Shown here in pieces: positions 1-11,584 of a DNA stretch of 64,000 nt. Position numbers and translations under genes: made by a program. Position 1 is the stretch's first letter, and each line of letters starts with the position of its first letter. The stretch comes from Marasmius tenuissimus (taxonomy: Eukaryota > Basidiomycota > Agaricomycetes > Agaricales > Marasmiaceae), in the NCBI GenBank assembly GCA_029532415.1, contig JAQOTA010000014.1, positions 62,001 through 126,000 on the forward strand. The letters run 5' to 3'. The notes beneath the pieces were generated by a model. That model was not told where the DNA came from and searched no databases. It saw only the letters and a list, made by a program, of their open reading frames with translations.

Positions 1-229
1 TACTATGACCCAGACGTCTACCAAGTCGAACACTCATTCGAGTATACTCTAGTTTTACAACCACCGCCCAGAATCCGCACAGGGTGTACCAAAATACTGT
101 GCACTTGTGATAAGGTCATTCTACTCTCCCGGGGCCCCGAGCTTTGGTTTGGCCCCTGTACCATGTCGTCATTATAACTGAAGACCAAGACCAGCAGGAC
201 GCGCGCGCTCCACCTGAATATTAATATTG

Positions 230-655
230 ATACGCCTGCAACCAAAGCGCCAATTCATTCCACCAGCTACCCTCTACTGGCAGACCCGGGGTAGCCGCAG
301 TATCAAGCACTGGAATCGTATCCTCCGAAGTCCAGTCCCACCTCCAATCCAGCATCGCACCTCCTATGTCTTGGACAACCCTCATCGTCTCTGAGTCTGG
401 TCTCTGCATCTGAAATGATTCATAGATCTTCCGCACATCACCCCGAAGGGGCCGCTTAGTCACTAAGGTCAATTCGAAATGTTCCCAGATTTGCTTGTCG
501 GGCCTTCGTTGCAGAGTCGAGCAACGGACCTCAATCATCAAGGGCACATCCTCCGATGTTGAGCTCCTCTAATCGAGTACATAAGGACAACACCGTGAAC
601 GCGTCAGCCCGTGGTTCGATGTCCGCGTCCAATTCAGCCTGCATTCAGCCGATCC
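230..655 (-). pseudogene. Truncated duplicate of the F-box gene 3' end
   Basis: On the minus strand this stretch repeats the last ~130 codons of the neighbouring F-box gene, including the shared motifs RPDSETMRVVQD / ESERMRVVRD, MLDWRWD and GLPxEGSWWNE. DNA similarity continues through the sequence just inside the 3' end of the neighbour (AATCATCAAGGGCACATCCT versus GATCATCAAGGGCACATCCT). No F-box or N-terminal part is present, so it is a tail-only copy. It lies in the same orientation about 540 bp from its parent sequence, which indicates a tandem duplication followed by loss, or an old unequal exchange. The ORF itself (221-547) is open but has no plausible start context. It is not expected to make a functional protein. 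Confidence 0.65.
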
Positions 656-763
656 TTCCAGCGCCAGGCCAAATGATTCCCCGGACTTTTAAGTGGTACG
701 TGTATCACCTTGTCATTAGAACTAAGGCTAACGGGACATGCACTATCCAAAATCTTGACGCAC

Positions 764-2748
764 TTACAACCAAAGCGACTCGTTCCACCAGCTACCTTCA
801 TGTGGCAGACCGGCGTTTGCATCATCCGGCACCGGATTCGGGTTCCTCGACAACTCAGCGTCCCACCTCCAGTCCAGCATCACACCTCCCACATCTCGTA
901 CTACCCTCATCCTCTCCGATTCTTGGCTCTGCACCTGAACTGATTCAAAGATCTTCCATGTATCACCATGAACAGGCTGCCCAAGATCGACTCGGAATGT
1001 TCGCAAACTTGTCCTTTGAGTCTTCATTGCAAAGTCAAGCAACTTATCTCGATCATCAAGGGCACATCCTCCAATGTTAAGTTCCTCTAATCGAGGACAT
1101 AACGGCTTCTTCGTGAATGCATCAGCCGGTGGCTCAACGTCCAACTTCGATTCAGCCACCAAGAACTCTTGAAGGATCCCGTCCAGCCAATTCCTCGCCC
1201 AGGGCGAAGAAACGTTCGGGTCAAGCCAGGACGGTTCTGGTGGCTCCATAACCCACCCTGGACCAAAACTTTGCTTTCTCTCCCTTCCCGCCAGGCGTCC
1301 ATACCCCAGATTCAGCGACACGAGGGTTTCCAGCTGTCGAAGGACCCTTATGACCGCATCCGCCGCAACTATGCAAGGGTAAAACATTTCAAAGTGGGTG
1401 AGCGAGCACTGTGACCGTTCAAGGAGGTCTTCAAAAGGTAGCCGAGCAGCGTAGTAGCCGCTGAATGCCTCACCTCCGTAGAAAGCTATGGACAGCTTCT
1501 TCAGCGAAGGGAGGGTGACACTATCGAAGATTTGTATGACAGCTGGCAGGAACCTCGAGTAGCTGGAAGCCACGTCATTCAAGGTATTTGTGTCTGTGTC
1601 AGGGCCCGGAAACTCAGCAGACAATGGCATATCTAGGAATACCATGCGAAGGTTTCGGAGGCTGGGCCACTGTGCGGGATGAGAGATAGTGCCGCCGACG
1701 TCGGTCCGCCAACTACCTCCACTAAGGGTCATGTTGAGTTGGGTCAATGAATGGCATTGGGCTGCGAGAACCTGCATGAGTTCACCCGGATAGAGCGACA
1801 GCTCATTACGAATCGGAAACATTGGAAGTATGATGGAGAGTTCGGTTAGGCTTTGCCAGGATACTGGAAGTGATAAGGTGGTTGCGGAGATATTGGCGCT
1901 GAATAATTCAAGCCGCCGGAGCGAACGCGCTTTGGTAAGGAGATTCTCGAGAGGGGACGGGGAAAGAAGGTTGTAATCAACGTTAGCGTTTGGTTGTTGT
2001 CCGTGACGATTGAGTAGGGCTCCAAAGCTGTGGAATGACTCTAGGGATGACAGGGAACTCGAGGTGAGCCGCTCGAGTGGAGTAAGATCCAATAGACGAG
2101 CCCCATGGTTGAACACAACTGTTCTCCATCGGTGTGAGTACTGCGTGAGAAGCTCGATGAACTCGGTGGTCAGGGCACGCGAATGCGCCGACTGAACAGG
2201 TGGTGTGTTCCAAGGCGGGAATTCCAGAGGGTACATCTGCGCTGTGAGGGAGACAGTGATCGGGAGGGATCCTGACCTATTGAGCCAGACTTCGAGACCT
2301 TCTTTCCTCTTGTGCAGCCTGATACACAATCCAGACCGAGAGTGTTCGAAGATTCCATCGGTAGATGGATATGGATAGAAGTCCAGAGACTTGGAGTGCT
2401 CAGAGCGATCTCTCGCCACGAATGGCAGATGGTGGTGAGCAGGAGCGGGGAACTCTTGGTTGTGCGTGTGCAGAGACCAAGTGTATTGTCAGGTAGAGTT
2501 TGGACGAAGATCAATCTCCAAATGTCTGCAGGAAGTCGACGAAATGGTGAGAGTAAGGCACGATGGAGGTCGACGAATTGCTTCAACGTCTGTCTTTTGG
2601 CTTGCAATTGTGATATCTCTTCATCCAATTGGTCAATTTGCTCTTCTGGCCCTCGAATTAGGTCCCGAAGTGAGGGAAGCTCTTCGGTGGAGGGAGGGTA
2701 ATTCGTGTTCAACACACAAGAGAAAGGTGTGTCGATACTGAATTCCAT
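764..2748 (-). CDS. F-box / leucine-rich-like protein, apparently frameshifted
   Basis: The N-terminal part (start at 2748) has a coiled coil at about residues 30-60 (EEQIDQLDEEISQLQAKRQ). A basidiomycete-type F-box follows (SPFRRLPADIWRLIFVQTLP, then ICHSWREIALSTPSLWTSIH). F-box proteins bind Skp1 in SCF ubiquitin ligases through this segment, and the C-terminal half selects substrates. The C-terminal part, read from about 2340 to 764, shows degenerate leucine-rich spacing (LTELSI, LTQLNMTL, LRNLRMVFL, LKKLSIAF), as in other fungal members. The two halves lie in different frames. The family pattern passes from HIHLPMESSNTLG in one frame to RLHKRKEGLEVWLN in the other between about 2300 and 2350, and I see no intron of normal length there. 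It is therefore a pseudogene with one indel, or a sequencing error. Confidence 0.65.
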
Positions 2749-4401
2749 GATGTCTTTGAGGTTCTGATGCCTGAGTAATAGATGTTTAAGCGCTTAGAGC
2801 GCGAGACGGTCAATAAATGCTCACCAATTTGCTCCTCAATAACGTCTCTGGTTGGGGCTCCGCTAGCAGGGTGGGTGGGTGGATTGGTCAACGCGGGAAG
2901 GGATGATGAATCTGAACGTCTCGTGGCAGTCGCAGATTAGACGGCTGATCGTTGTGATGGGCGCAGCTGACTGCTGGAGCGCTAGACTTTGATGGGTACA
3001 GGCTACTTCGAGCTCATCTCCAATAAGAGCAGAGGCAATATTACTGGGTTTTGCATAATAGCGTGAACATGCGAAAAAAATATTTCGCCTTACGTGGCCC
3101 GGTCCGACACCTCCAGCCGCTGTGGCAACACGGAGATTTGACCTCCGTCGGGATATCCCGCAGTGGCTTTGACCTTGTCTGACTGGAATGTGTACCATTG
3201 AAGCCCGTAGGTAAGATCATTTACCCTCCTCTGTGATGTCTCAACTGGTTCAGGCTTGCCTGGAGTCAGTATTGTGGATGGAAGTCAAAAGCTCGCTCGA
3301 AGCTCAATCTTGCAGGCCTTTCAAACCAACGGCAGACCATACTGCCCCACCGGCAGCATGAGCGCTCCGAGGAGCCCGACGTGAAATAAAAAAATTGCGT
3401 GTTCACGCTATTATGCAAAACCCAATAGCAGTATTCGTTGGAGCGCTCTTGGAGAACACGGAGGTTGCAGGGAAAGAAATTTAGCCCGTGGGAAGAACTT
3501 GGCGCGTTTTGGTAAAACTGATCACGTGCGCTTGTGGATCCCAATGGGTCCAAACTTCCTTCAACCTGCCTGCAAACCGCCATCGTATGGTGAGTTTCTC
3601 GATCCTGCTTTTACCTCACTCTTTCGAAGTTTTGGATTAAGGAGACCTGAAGCTCACAAAAGCGTCCCAGAACCAGCAGCGGCTTGTTCATTTCTTATCT
3701 CTTATTTCAAGTGAAAGTTGACGCCGTTTGCAAGGCTGAACTGGTGCAGAACGATTATTTCAGTTCGAAAATACCCCGAGGTGATGGCAGTTGAAGGGAG
3801 AGGGCGAAAAGCGCTCAGAAGTCGTTCGAACCTTGATACAAAACATTCAGTCTGCAAACGTCGACCTCGAGTGGACTTCACGGTACGTTGTACCGTGTGG
3901 CCGGTATATGATAGAGTCGCAAACACACTCGGAGCTTGAGGTGACTTGTGCTCCTTCTAGGCAGCATTTCTCAGTTGGCTTATGGTACATTGCACTACAA
4001 CTACTATGATTTGCAATGGTCGACCACCGGTAATGCGAAGACACTCATGCTGGATGCACGCAGCTCGCTGGGGGTACGGTCATGATCAACATACCCTTAA
4101 ATCAGATGCAATACTGAATTTGCGATCTGCCCGGGTATGATATGGAATGAACAAGCTCGAAAACTGGTAATGAGTAGCAAACATACCCATCTGCAGACTG
4201 CAACCTTCTTCTACGATCCATAAGACGGCGGCAGGTCATCTCGACGAAGTACATTCGGTTGGTTGTCAGAGCCAGAATCTCTGATGGGTTGCGATACACC
4301 GCCCGAGAATAGTAGCTGCTTTCTCGGTGTCTCCACAGTGCTCGCAAACAACGGGAAGGGTCGAACATGGGCGTTTGATCCCGTATTCGTTCCCCGTCTG
4401 C
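2749..4401. other. No gene recognised
   Basis: Short ORFs occur in all frames but none has a family motif, consistent splice sites or a paralogue in the window. The only clear structure is the inverted repeat at 3046-3423. Confidence 0.5.
3046..3423. repeat. Inverted repeat, MITE-like, 24-bp perfect arms
   Basis: Positions 3046-3069 and 3400-3423 are perfect inverted copies of a 24-bp sequence beginning GGGTTTTGCATAATAG. The match continues imperfectly inwards (ATGCG versus ACGCA, then A/T runs). The arms enclose about 330 bp with no ORF. No clear target-site duplication was found, so a small non-autonomous element is only one reading. Confidence 0.5.
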
Positions 4402-5320
4402 CTACTGTGAAGAATGAGCAAGGAAATTGATAAATTGATCAAACGATATTAAATCTGGAGCGATTGAAAAAGACGAACTGTCCGACTTGTGGCGTGATTG
4501 AGCTACTTCAGCTTCTTCGTTTCCCTTCTTGGACCTCCGCCAACGGCGTCGTAGACCCCACACTATGAGCAGAAGCATCAGGAAGAGATCTGACATTCCC
4601 CCGACGGCGATACCAGCAATAGTACCCGGCGGCAAAACACCATCAGCATCCGAAGCAGACCCCCTAGCAGGAGTTGGCGAACCAAAACCAGATGATGTAT
4701 TTCGCTTAGTGGAGGATGTAGGTGTCAGGAAGGACGTGGGAGCTAAAATAGTCAGACTAGAGAGGGTGCGTAACCCTTCTGAGGTAGAAGACAGTGGTTT
4801 GTCGGAGGGAGGCGGCGAACTGGAAAGCTCTGCCGAACTTGCCGTGATCAGAGAGGATTCATTGGAAGTGACTTCGAGATAGTCTATCCAGGTGGCACTG
4901 CCCTCCACCGTGACTTGCATGACGAGTGTATGCGTCCCGTCCTTCAAGTCTAGTGCACTAAACATCTTAACGTTGGTGGGTGGCCCGAACCAAGTCCGAG
5001 GGTCTTGTGACCATCGGACGGGGATTCCACCATCAACGGTAAAGAGGTTTAGAACGGCAGGGGAGACGGAAGAAAGGGGTGCTGAGCCGTATACTTCGAC
5101 ACCTGTACCTTCAGTACGAATGCAAATGACTCGTTAAAATGTACAAGTAAAGATAAATGGGGTCGTACATACCTGTGAAATTGAGAGTCATCAATGCGCC
5201 TGCAGTTGTCGTTCCCCTAGTCGTTTCCTTGAATTCGGTCGCCAATCCTCCAGAGAACCAAGCGTCCCTGGGGGTAAAATGAACTTGTGGGTCGTGGTCG
5301 TCAACTTTCTGGAGAGTCAT
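4402..5320 (-). CDS. Single-pass membrane protein, receptor/sensor-like
   Basis: There are two exons, 5173-5320 and 4402-5108. They are joined by a 64-nt intron (GTATGT..AAG) that keeps the frame, giving 284 residues. The N-terminal ~125 residues form a galactose-binding-like beta domain of the type common in Agaricomycetes: VDDHDPQVHFTP, then FTGTGVEVYG, then DGTHTLVMQVTVEG..WIDYLEV. A long Ser/Thr/Pro stalk follows, suited to O-glycosylation. A membrane segment lies at about residues 211-235 (GTIAGIAVGG..LFLMLLLIVW), and a basic stop-transfer patch (RRRWRRSKK) leads into a short cytoplasmic tail. No classical N-terminal signal peptide is visible, which is usual for this family as annotated. 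The architecture recalls Mid2/Wsc-type surface proteins, but a ligand cannot be inferred. Confidence 0.75.
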
Positions 5321-6339
5321 TTTGTGTTCTGGTCGTCGGCGAGAGGTCTCGTGTCAGTTAGAGCAACCAGGTTTCGGACTTTGGGTGAGATATTCATCTT
5401 TATCTTCTGCTAGATAATTCACCGAACCATCCAGGTCCATCTAGGTAGCTGTGCGTGATGAAGGCGAAGATCGATATCATTGGACTGAGACAGCTTAGTG
5501 ATCTGAGTTACAAGCTCGTACAAGAAGTTGAGGCTCGTTAGTGGTCGGACCTCTCCCCTCCGAACAAGGTACTGCTGTTCGACAACAGTTCATCAGCTCA
5601 GATGTTTATTGATTCAGATTGTACTCACCAGATTGATGATAAATGCTCATTTAGCTGGAGACTACAATCATCGAAAACCACAACTTCAACCGAGACTGCA
5701 CCTCTGACCCACACTCCTGACTCTCTGCGAACTTTGGCCTTTTCGAAAATATCCAAGTCGAGGCGAGATGACCCTACGAGATCTGTCTTACTAGAGCTTG
5801 CATGTTGGACTCAGTTGGAGGACCTGTGACATTGGAGATAAAAAAGAGATGAGTAGAGGTCAGCAATTGCGTGTAGTGTGCGTAGACCCAATGCAAAACT
5901 TACAGAGAGAGGCTGAAGCAGGGTTGAAGATGAAGCTATCCACCGGCTGGTGATGGTTGAAGAGAAAGGAGATTAAGCGCCCACGCCCTGCCAGAGCCCA
6001 CGGTATCCCCGTGATCGACGCGGGACGAAATGGTAGCAAACAAAACAAAGTTCAAGGGTAACGAGTACAGCAAAATCTTCGTGATGCAGGATAATAAAAT
6101 AGGATGGTATCGCCACCGTTCTACGTCGATCGAAGAAGTACTTGTAGGGACAGGTAGAAAGTCTGTTCGGCTCATGCCCCGCGCTACGTCAAAGAAAAAA
6201 GCTGTAGCAAAGTCCCAAATCCAAACCCAAGCACCCTCGGCTGCGAGCTACAGAGTATACAATGGAGAAGATTTCGCTTCTCTCAATGATGTATGTTCTG
6301 CTCGTCTGGGGAGGGTTTTACACCTAAGCATAGAGGCAT
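5321..6339. other. No gene recognised
   Basis: No ORF with family motifs or convincing splice structure is seen. The stretch may hold the promoter of the membrane-protein gene, which starts at 5320 and is transcribed leftwards. Confidence 0.4.
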
Positions 6340-8230
6340 TCCGGTAAATGCTCCCCGTATAGGCCGTGCCAAGGCTGCAATGAATCCAGGACAGCGGCGA
6401 TGTACGTATTGCACCGACAATCCACCATCCATTTCCCAATCGATCTAATCTGCCGCCAACATCACAGTCGAGAACTACCCCGATACCGAAACCAGCCTGA
6501 GCTGAACCTCCCGTACGATGAGGACCCTACTGACCGTCGCCAGCACTTCCCGCCCCCAAACATCAACCAATTTTAGTCGCTATTGGAGATGAGCGTCAGA
6601 AGGCGCTAAAGCAAACCCCCAACACCAGTCGATAATCGAATTCCATGGCCTTCGACATCTCTCGTTCCTCTCACGTTCCAGACGAAGCCGCGTCGGAAAG
6701 GTATAGTGTGCTCAATACCGAGTTCTCGCCTCTCCAGGTTGGCAGAAATCTGACATTCCGACCCGTCTCCTGGTCTCGAACTTTCGCCTCCAGAGTCTCC
6801 TTTCTTTCCCCCCCCCAATCTCGAGCTGAAGGCTGATGATGAAAGAGAGTCACCAGTTGATGGTCGAGTCTCGCCAGAGAATTGAAAAATTCTGTATGCG
6901 GCATTTGGGAGTGGGCTTCGAGTCTGAATCGGCTGTGGGATCTGTTCGGAAAACAGAGAAATGGGAAAGGGGGCGAGGGGGTGAGGAGGGACAGAGTACT
7001 GAGAACACTGTTTCGGGCGAAAACCATGAGATTTGGACGATCCTGATCGCCTCGCCTATCGTCTTCAGACCTGAGTGCACCCAACAAAGGAAGGCTACGG
7101 GGGGGCATCGTACACCGTTCGATTTTCGTAGCCGAGTTCTGAAAGTGGCTTGGATGTGGAGTCAACGCAGACATACTCTTTGTTCAGTGCCCCACATCCA
7201 AGGATTCCTGGTTCGAGTGCAGCGTGGTCAATGTGTCCAAATGCCTACCAGTGAAGTCGCAGATCAGCATGCAGTATCGGAACGAATCAAAGGGATACGC
7301 ACATCACACCGATCCCGAGAAAGTCCAGCCCCTGCTGATAATCCCTTGCCAGCATCATAAGCGTAAATCTCCCCATGTCGAATCTGCGCGATAGGCGAAG
7401 AGATGCCCGGTGAAAGAGCCAAAGAACATTTGTGGGCTTTCTTGGGTCGGTGGGGGCAGGCGTCTACACTGGTGCTCTTGATTGTGATGAACGAGGGACC
7501 GAGAGAGGAGATGAATTGATGTCGATGAGGGCTTCTCTGGTCAGGTAAAATCGGTGCGCTAATTCGAGGGTTTCGACAGCGCGCTGTGAAAGAGGGATCA
7601 GAAAACAAGAATGACTAGATGGATGGAAAGATGCACCTCAAGAAACGGATCTGACGTGCGGTGGTCAAGAGGAGTCCTTCGCTCAAAGAAATATAGCGGT
7701 GAATACCCGGACTGAAGCCGTTTGCGTATACTGTATCGAGCGAGAAAGGGAGGTGGTCCGGCGAGGACAATTTTTGCGGGTGTCAGTGAGGCTACGAGAA
7801 TTGGGTAGATCAGCAAATAGATCCATAGACACTGACAGTAGATGACAAACGCACCTGGATCAAGCTGTCCCCATACCAGATCACGAAGCGAACGATGTAC
7901 GCATTCGGGTGCCCATTGACGTTGGTGACGTTGGTGCGTCGGTGAGCTCCCTCGGATTGGTAGCCGTCGTCAAAGATGATGGGACCTAGAGATACACGAG
8001 CGCTAATTTGAGGCTTTGAGGCCTTATTCGCAGCGAGTACGACTCACCTAGGCTGTCCACGATAATAATGCTGTGGTGTGTAGAGCGTGAAAGTATCAGA
8101 ATGATAGCGTTCCGGAGGCGATGTTCCACAAGTAACACCAAAAGGTGTCGCCGATTCAAATCTTGGACATATACGGCAGGGGGGGGGGGGGTCTGACAGC
8201 TGTCCGCCACCGACTATATAGGAAATGATC
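6340..8230. repeat. Decayed block shared with 31.8-33.6 kb
   Basis: Two sub-segments match 31,850-33,530 in the same orientation and order. 6350-6840 matches 31,855-32,345 (for example CGTATAGGC[C/T][G/A]TGCCAAGG and the CTTCGAC[A/G]TCTCTCGTT stretch). 7780-8040 matches 33,300-33,520 (CACCTGGAT[C/T]AAGCTG and GGTGAGCTCCCTCG). In translation the first reads PRIGxAKAA on plus, and the second reads IxxDDxYQxEGAHR on minus. Stops and frame changes break both copies. 8040-8230 also resembles the sequence flanking the MULE at 42,130-42,264 and a short piece at 22,935-23,010. This is a dispersed, decayed gene or element family of unknown function. Confidence 0.55.
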
Positions 8231-8603
8231 AGCCTCAATATATGTTTGTTTTTGCAGTAGCAACACGGTGGAATGCATTATACACACCCATAAAACATAC
8301 AAATCGACACTTAAATCGTCTTTCAATAATAATTTCTCATGTTATTCTGAATTTTCGCGTCTGAAAGTTGGCTGAGGAAGCTTGAGGGAGTTTCCACGTG
8401 GAAATAACCTTTGATGCATCCGATGTGCGAGGGATCATTCGATCGGTATTATTCGATTAGCGCCTTAGAGCTTCGCTGTCACAGATCACCCGGGCCCGAG
8501 CTGACTACGGCATCATACGAAGGCATCAACACCGACTCGGATCTTTCCGTCCGGATGCCCACCGGACAACATCCGGAAGTCGTGTCATATCAAAACAATT
8601 CCG

Positions 8604-10417
8604 TCACGACGCCAAGTCATACCCCCCGTATGTAGAATACTGAGAAGACATATACATGTTTGTTTTTTGTGTTTACCGGATAGTTACCTCCTCCTCGACC
8701 AAGATCTGACTGGCCAGAGAGTAGAGTTTCAGCCGTTCTGCAACAGCTGTTCTCTTTCTCTCCGCAAGACACTCCTTCTCCGCAACGGAGCTCAGATTCA
8801 CGGCCTTATTGGTTCGGAATCCGTTCTCAACCCATCGAAAAATTGCGCCGGCGGTGTACAGTGTGAACGAGGTACGAGTATCCCCTCAAGCAAACAATCT
8901 CAGCACAGCAGTTTGTCGGCGAGAAATGCAGATAGAACTCACCAGGGGCAATGGCCGTATTGAAATGGGTGATACAAGCGGACGGAATCGCTGCTGTGGA
9001 TGCATGGGGGAAGTCCACCACGAGGTTGAACTCTTTGAGCACCAAATGGGCGCTACGCTTCGCGTTAAAGCGTCCCAACGCTGTGATAACGCAAAGGCCA
9101 AAGGGCCAGTTCAGATGGTCGCGGTGCTGAATCGTGCGGACCCGCCCTCCAAAGTTGAACGCCGCGGCAGTGAAGATGTTATCGCGGAAATTGCGGGTGA
9201 GATTGGTGAGCTTCTCATGCATGGCCTCTACGGTTTTCTTGTAGGTTTTATGGAGTTGTGGTTCCCAGAGTTTGACAACGTCTAAAAAACAATCAGGAAA
9301 CCAAAAAAGGGGCCGAAACGGAGTACTCACGATTGTGGTAGCCACTGAGGCGTGAGAGTGATGGATGCGATACTAACTCATTGAGAACTGCATCTATCTC
9401 CTTCCCGTTGGACAAAACACCAGGGGTTTGACTTCCCATCCCCATTGTCACCCCGTGATTGTAAGCATGGAACTTCCCTCGCTTATGGTTGTCCTCCAAG
9501 TCCTCATCCCAGCCCATTCTCTCCGAAACTGACACCATAGCCTCGAATAGCACCATCATATCGTCAACGAAACCACTGCGGTTGGGCCGCCCTGCAAGAA
9601 TTGCCACAATTCGACCTTTGCAGTCCACGATTAGCAAGGGGCGTCTGATAGAAGGTAAGGGTCAGCCAGTGAGAATGTGTAAGTGAGGTCAGAGCGCTCA
9701 CATTCCGTCCCAGGGTATGTGGATATAGCCCAGGTCAACAAGGTCCTGCAGCGTATGCTCCCTCTCTTTCTCTTCCTTAGACCCAAAGACCTTCTTCCCA
9801 CCGGGTTTGGCCGTGTGCGCCCCCTTCGCTGCGTCGAAATGAGCAGCATCAAGGTCAAGCCGTATCGTTTTCGCGGGACGGATGGCCTCTTCAATAGTGC
9901 GTTGGCTGGGAGGCTGGTCGGAATCTCTAGCCTCAGCATTGGCTTCTCGCTTTGCTTTGCGCTTTAGCTTTCGTTTCCAATGGTTGTAGGAAATACTTGG
10001 AACTGGGGTAGGTTCGGCAGGCTGGGCTAAGTGTAGGTTGGAACTGAGAGGGAGAGGGGGCTGAGGATGTGGTGCAGGGTGGGCAAATACGGTGTGAGTT
10101 GAGGTGCTGAGATCCTCCGCAACAGTGAGGTCTGATTCGTTCTGCTCACGGTCAGCGGATGCAACCAGGGCATCGTAATCGAACGACGCAGGCAGTTGAA
10201 AAACATCAACAGCGCCCCGAGGCTCATACGCTGAATCGTGAGGCGGATCATTGGTAAGTTTGAGGTCTGAGTGGGAGACCATTGGCAACGGTGGGGGAGC
10301 CGCCTCAGGTCTATTGGCCGGGTTTTTGGCCATCTTCAAGCAGTTAAAATCTCCCATAGCGTAGACCAGATGAGAAACGCGTACCGATCTTAAGAAGTAA
10401 CGTGCTGTTTTGAGCAT
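8604..10417 (-). CDS. TET/JBP-like 2-oxoglutarate/Fe(II) dioxygenase
   Basis: Five exons (10417-9702, 9644-9331, 9281-8943, 8884-8688, 8639-8604) with introns of 48-59 nt give 1602 nt, 533 residues. The N-terminal ~150 residues are Pro-rich and disordered, followed by a basic patch (HWKRKLKRKAKREANAEAR). The C-terminal half matches the fungal TET/JBP oxygenase domain. It has LLIVDCKGRIVAILAGRP, the iron-binding H-x-D in QHRDHLNWPFGLC, VITALGRFNAKRSAHLVL, the distal histidine in IPSACITHFNT, and the 2-oxoglutarate arginine in DTRTSFTLYTAGAIFRWVENG. TET/JBP enzymes oxidise 5-methylcytosine or thymine in DNA. All expected catalytic residues are present, so activity is plausible. In mushrooms these genes are expanded and often ride with KDZ transposons, but I see no KDZ transposase next to this copy. 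The start at 10417 is the first in frame; a later Met (10333) is possible. Confidence 0.8.
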
Positions 10418-10543
10418 CTTGAGGGTCCGAGAGCCTACGGCAAATGTCCAAACAATCAGACTGTGTCAAAATGAACAGGACGCAGAAAGGGGAAGCGTTC
10501 GACGCGTCGTCAGCAGTACCACCGGTCGCTTTTGTAACTTGAC

Positions 10544-10612
10544 TCTCTGCTCCTTCACTTCAGACTAGCCCCCATAGGGGCGGAGGCATTCTCTGAGGTG
10601 AAGGAGCAGAGA
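10544..10612. repeat. Inverted repeat, hairpin potential
   Basis: TCTCTGCTCCTTCACTTCAG at 10544 is mirrored by a reverse complement at 10592-10612 with one mismatch and a 27-nt loop. It lies upstream of the dioxygenase start. Its role is unknown. Confidence 0.5.
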
Positions 10613-11002
10613 AGCAGGCGTCAAAAGCACGGAGAAGGCCGCAACAGGCATCCGAAGATCGACACTCACCGAGGTTGCAACTTGACTTGGTGGTTCTGGA
10701 ACAAACGCGATGCTTAGAATGCGTTTGTTTCTACAAACAAATAAAACAGACAAACGAAGGCTGTTCCCACAGCCGGACAACAATGGAAATGCAGGGTGAT
10801 CACGACTTGCTTTTGTTCCGGCATCGGCACACAGCCCCATGCCTTCAGGCTGGCTTTTAGGAAATTTCTAGCCACCGATTTGACTCGGTGGCCCCGATTC
10901 ACTATGGACTAATCAGGCTCGTCCTTGTAAAATACGTATATACTGGTAACAAATGTACAGGCTACAACAAAACCTGCGGTTTGTAGCTTCAACAGGCACG
11001 AT

Positions 11003-11205
11003 GTGCTCCCCAGTTATACCTCGAATCCCTCAACTGATTCCTATTGAGTTTTTTCAGTGACTCGCGAGACGTGCTCCCCAGTCATACCTCGAATCCATCG
11101 ACCAATTCCTATTGAGTTACTTCAGTGATCTTGACTCGGAGACATCGTTCAACAGGCGAGATGTGCTCCCCAGTTATACCTCGAACTGCTCAACCAACCA
11201 CCCCC
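11003..11205. repeat. Three irregular direct repeats
   Basis: GTGCTCCCCAGTTATACCTC recurs at 11003, 11071 (one change) and 11163. The first and third copies share the lead-in TTCAACAGGC. Spacings of 68 and 92 bp show the copies are not one simple tandem unit. The sentence-like segment CAATTCCTATTGAGTT also repeats between them. Confidence 0.6.
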
Positions 11206-11584
11206 CGCTGAGTCTCCTTCATCATCTGAGTCTCCTTCATGATTTTGATACTAAGATTCATAGGGCATATCCGCGTTTTCTGTCAACCAAGTGTATTGGA
11301 TATTGCCTGGAATGCAGAACGACGGTACAAAAGATCCATAATCGTACGTGTACCCATACGATTCAATCAAAAACCCAACACCGCAGCAAAGAAGGTAGAA
11401 GACGGGGGGAAACCTCTACCAAAACACCTACGGTCAGGGAAATCTGAGGTACGTGAGCCCATACCTCAAAGCACAAGACAAGGGTTGCAAGGAGCAGACA
11501 ATGTGAAGCTGCAGAGAGAAGAAAGTAGCGAATATGAGACGAGGAAAGTATACGAGTGGTTCAAAAAAGAATGCGCGGCAGAAA

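Larger units (their letters stand above)
10418..11584. other. Intergenic region without a supported gene
   Basis: This is the upstream region of the dioxygenase gene. It contains a near-perfect 21-bp inverted repeat (10544-10564 / 10592-10612) and the short direct repeats at 11003-11205. No coding sequence is supported. Confidence 0.45.

Noticed and set aside
556..1080. Plus-strand ORF of 174 codons
   Set aside because: It is the antisense shadow of the F-box gene tail and its duplicate; no family motif is present.
6030..6347. Plus-strand ORF of 105 codons as a gene
   Set aside because: No motif, no paralogue in the second block over most of its length, and no supported splice partners.
8180..8191. 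Homopolymeric G run
   Set aside because: Simple mononucleotide run, prone to sequencing error; no further structure.
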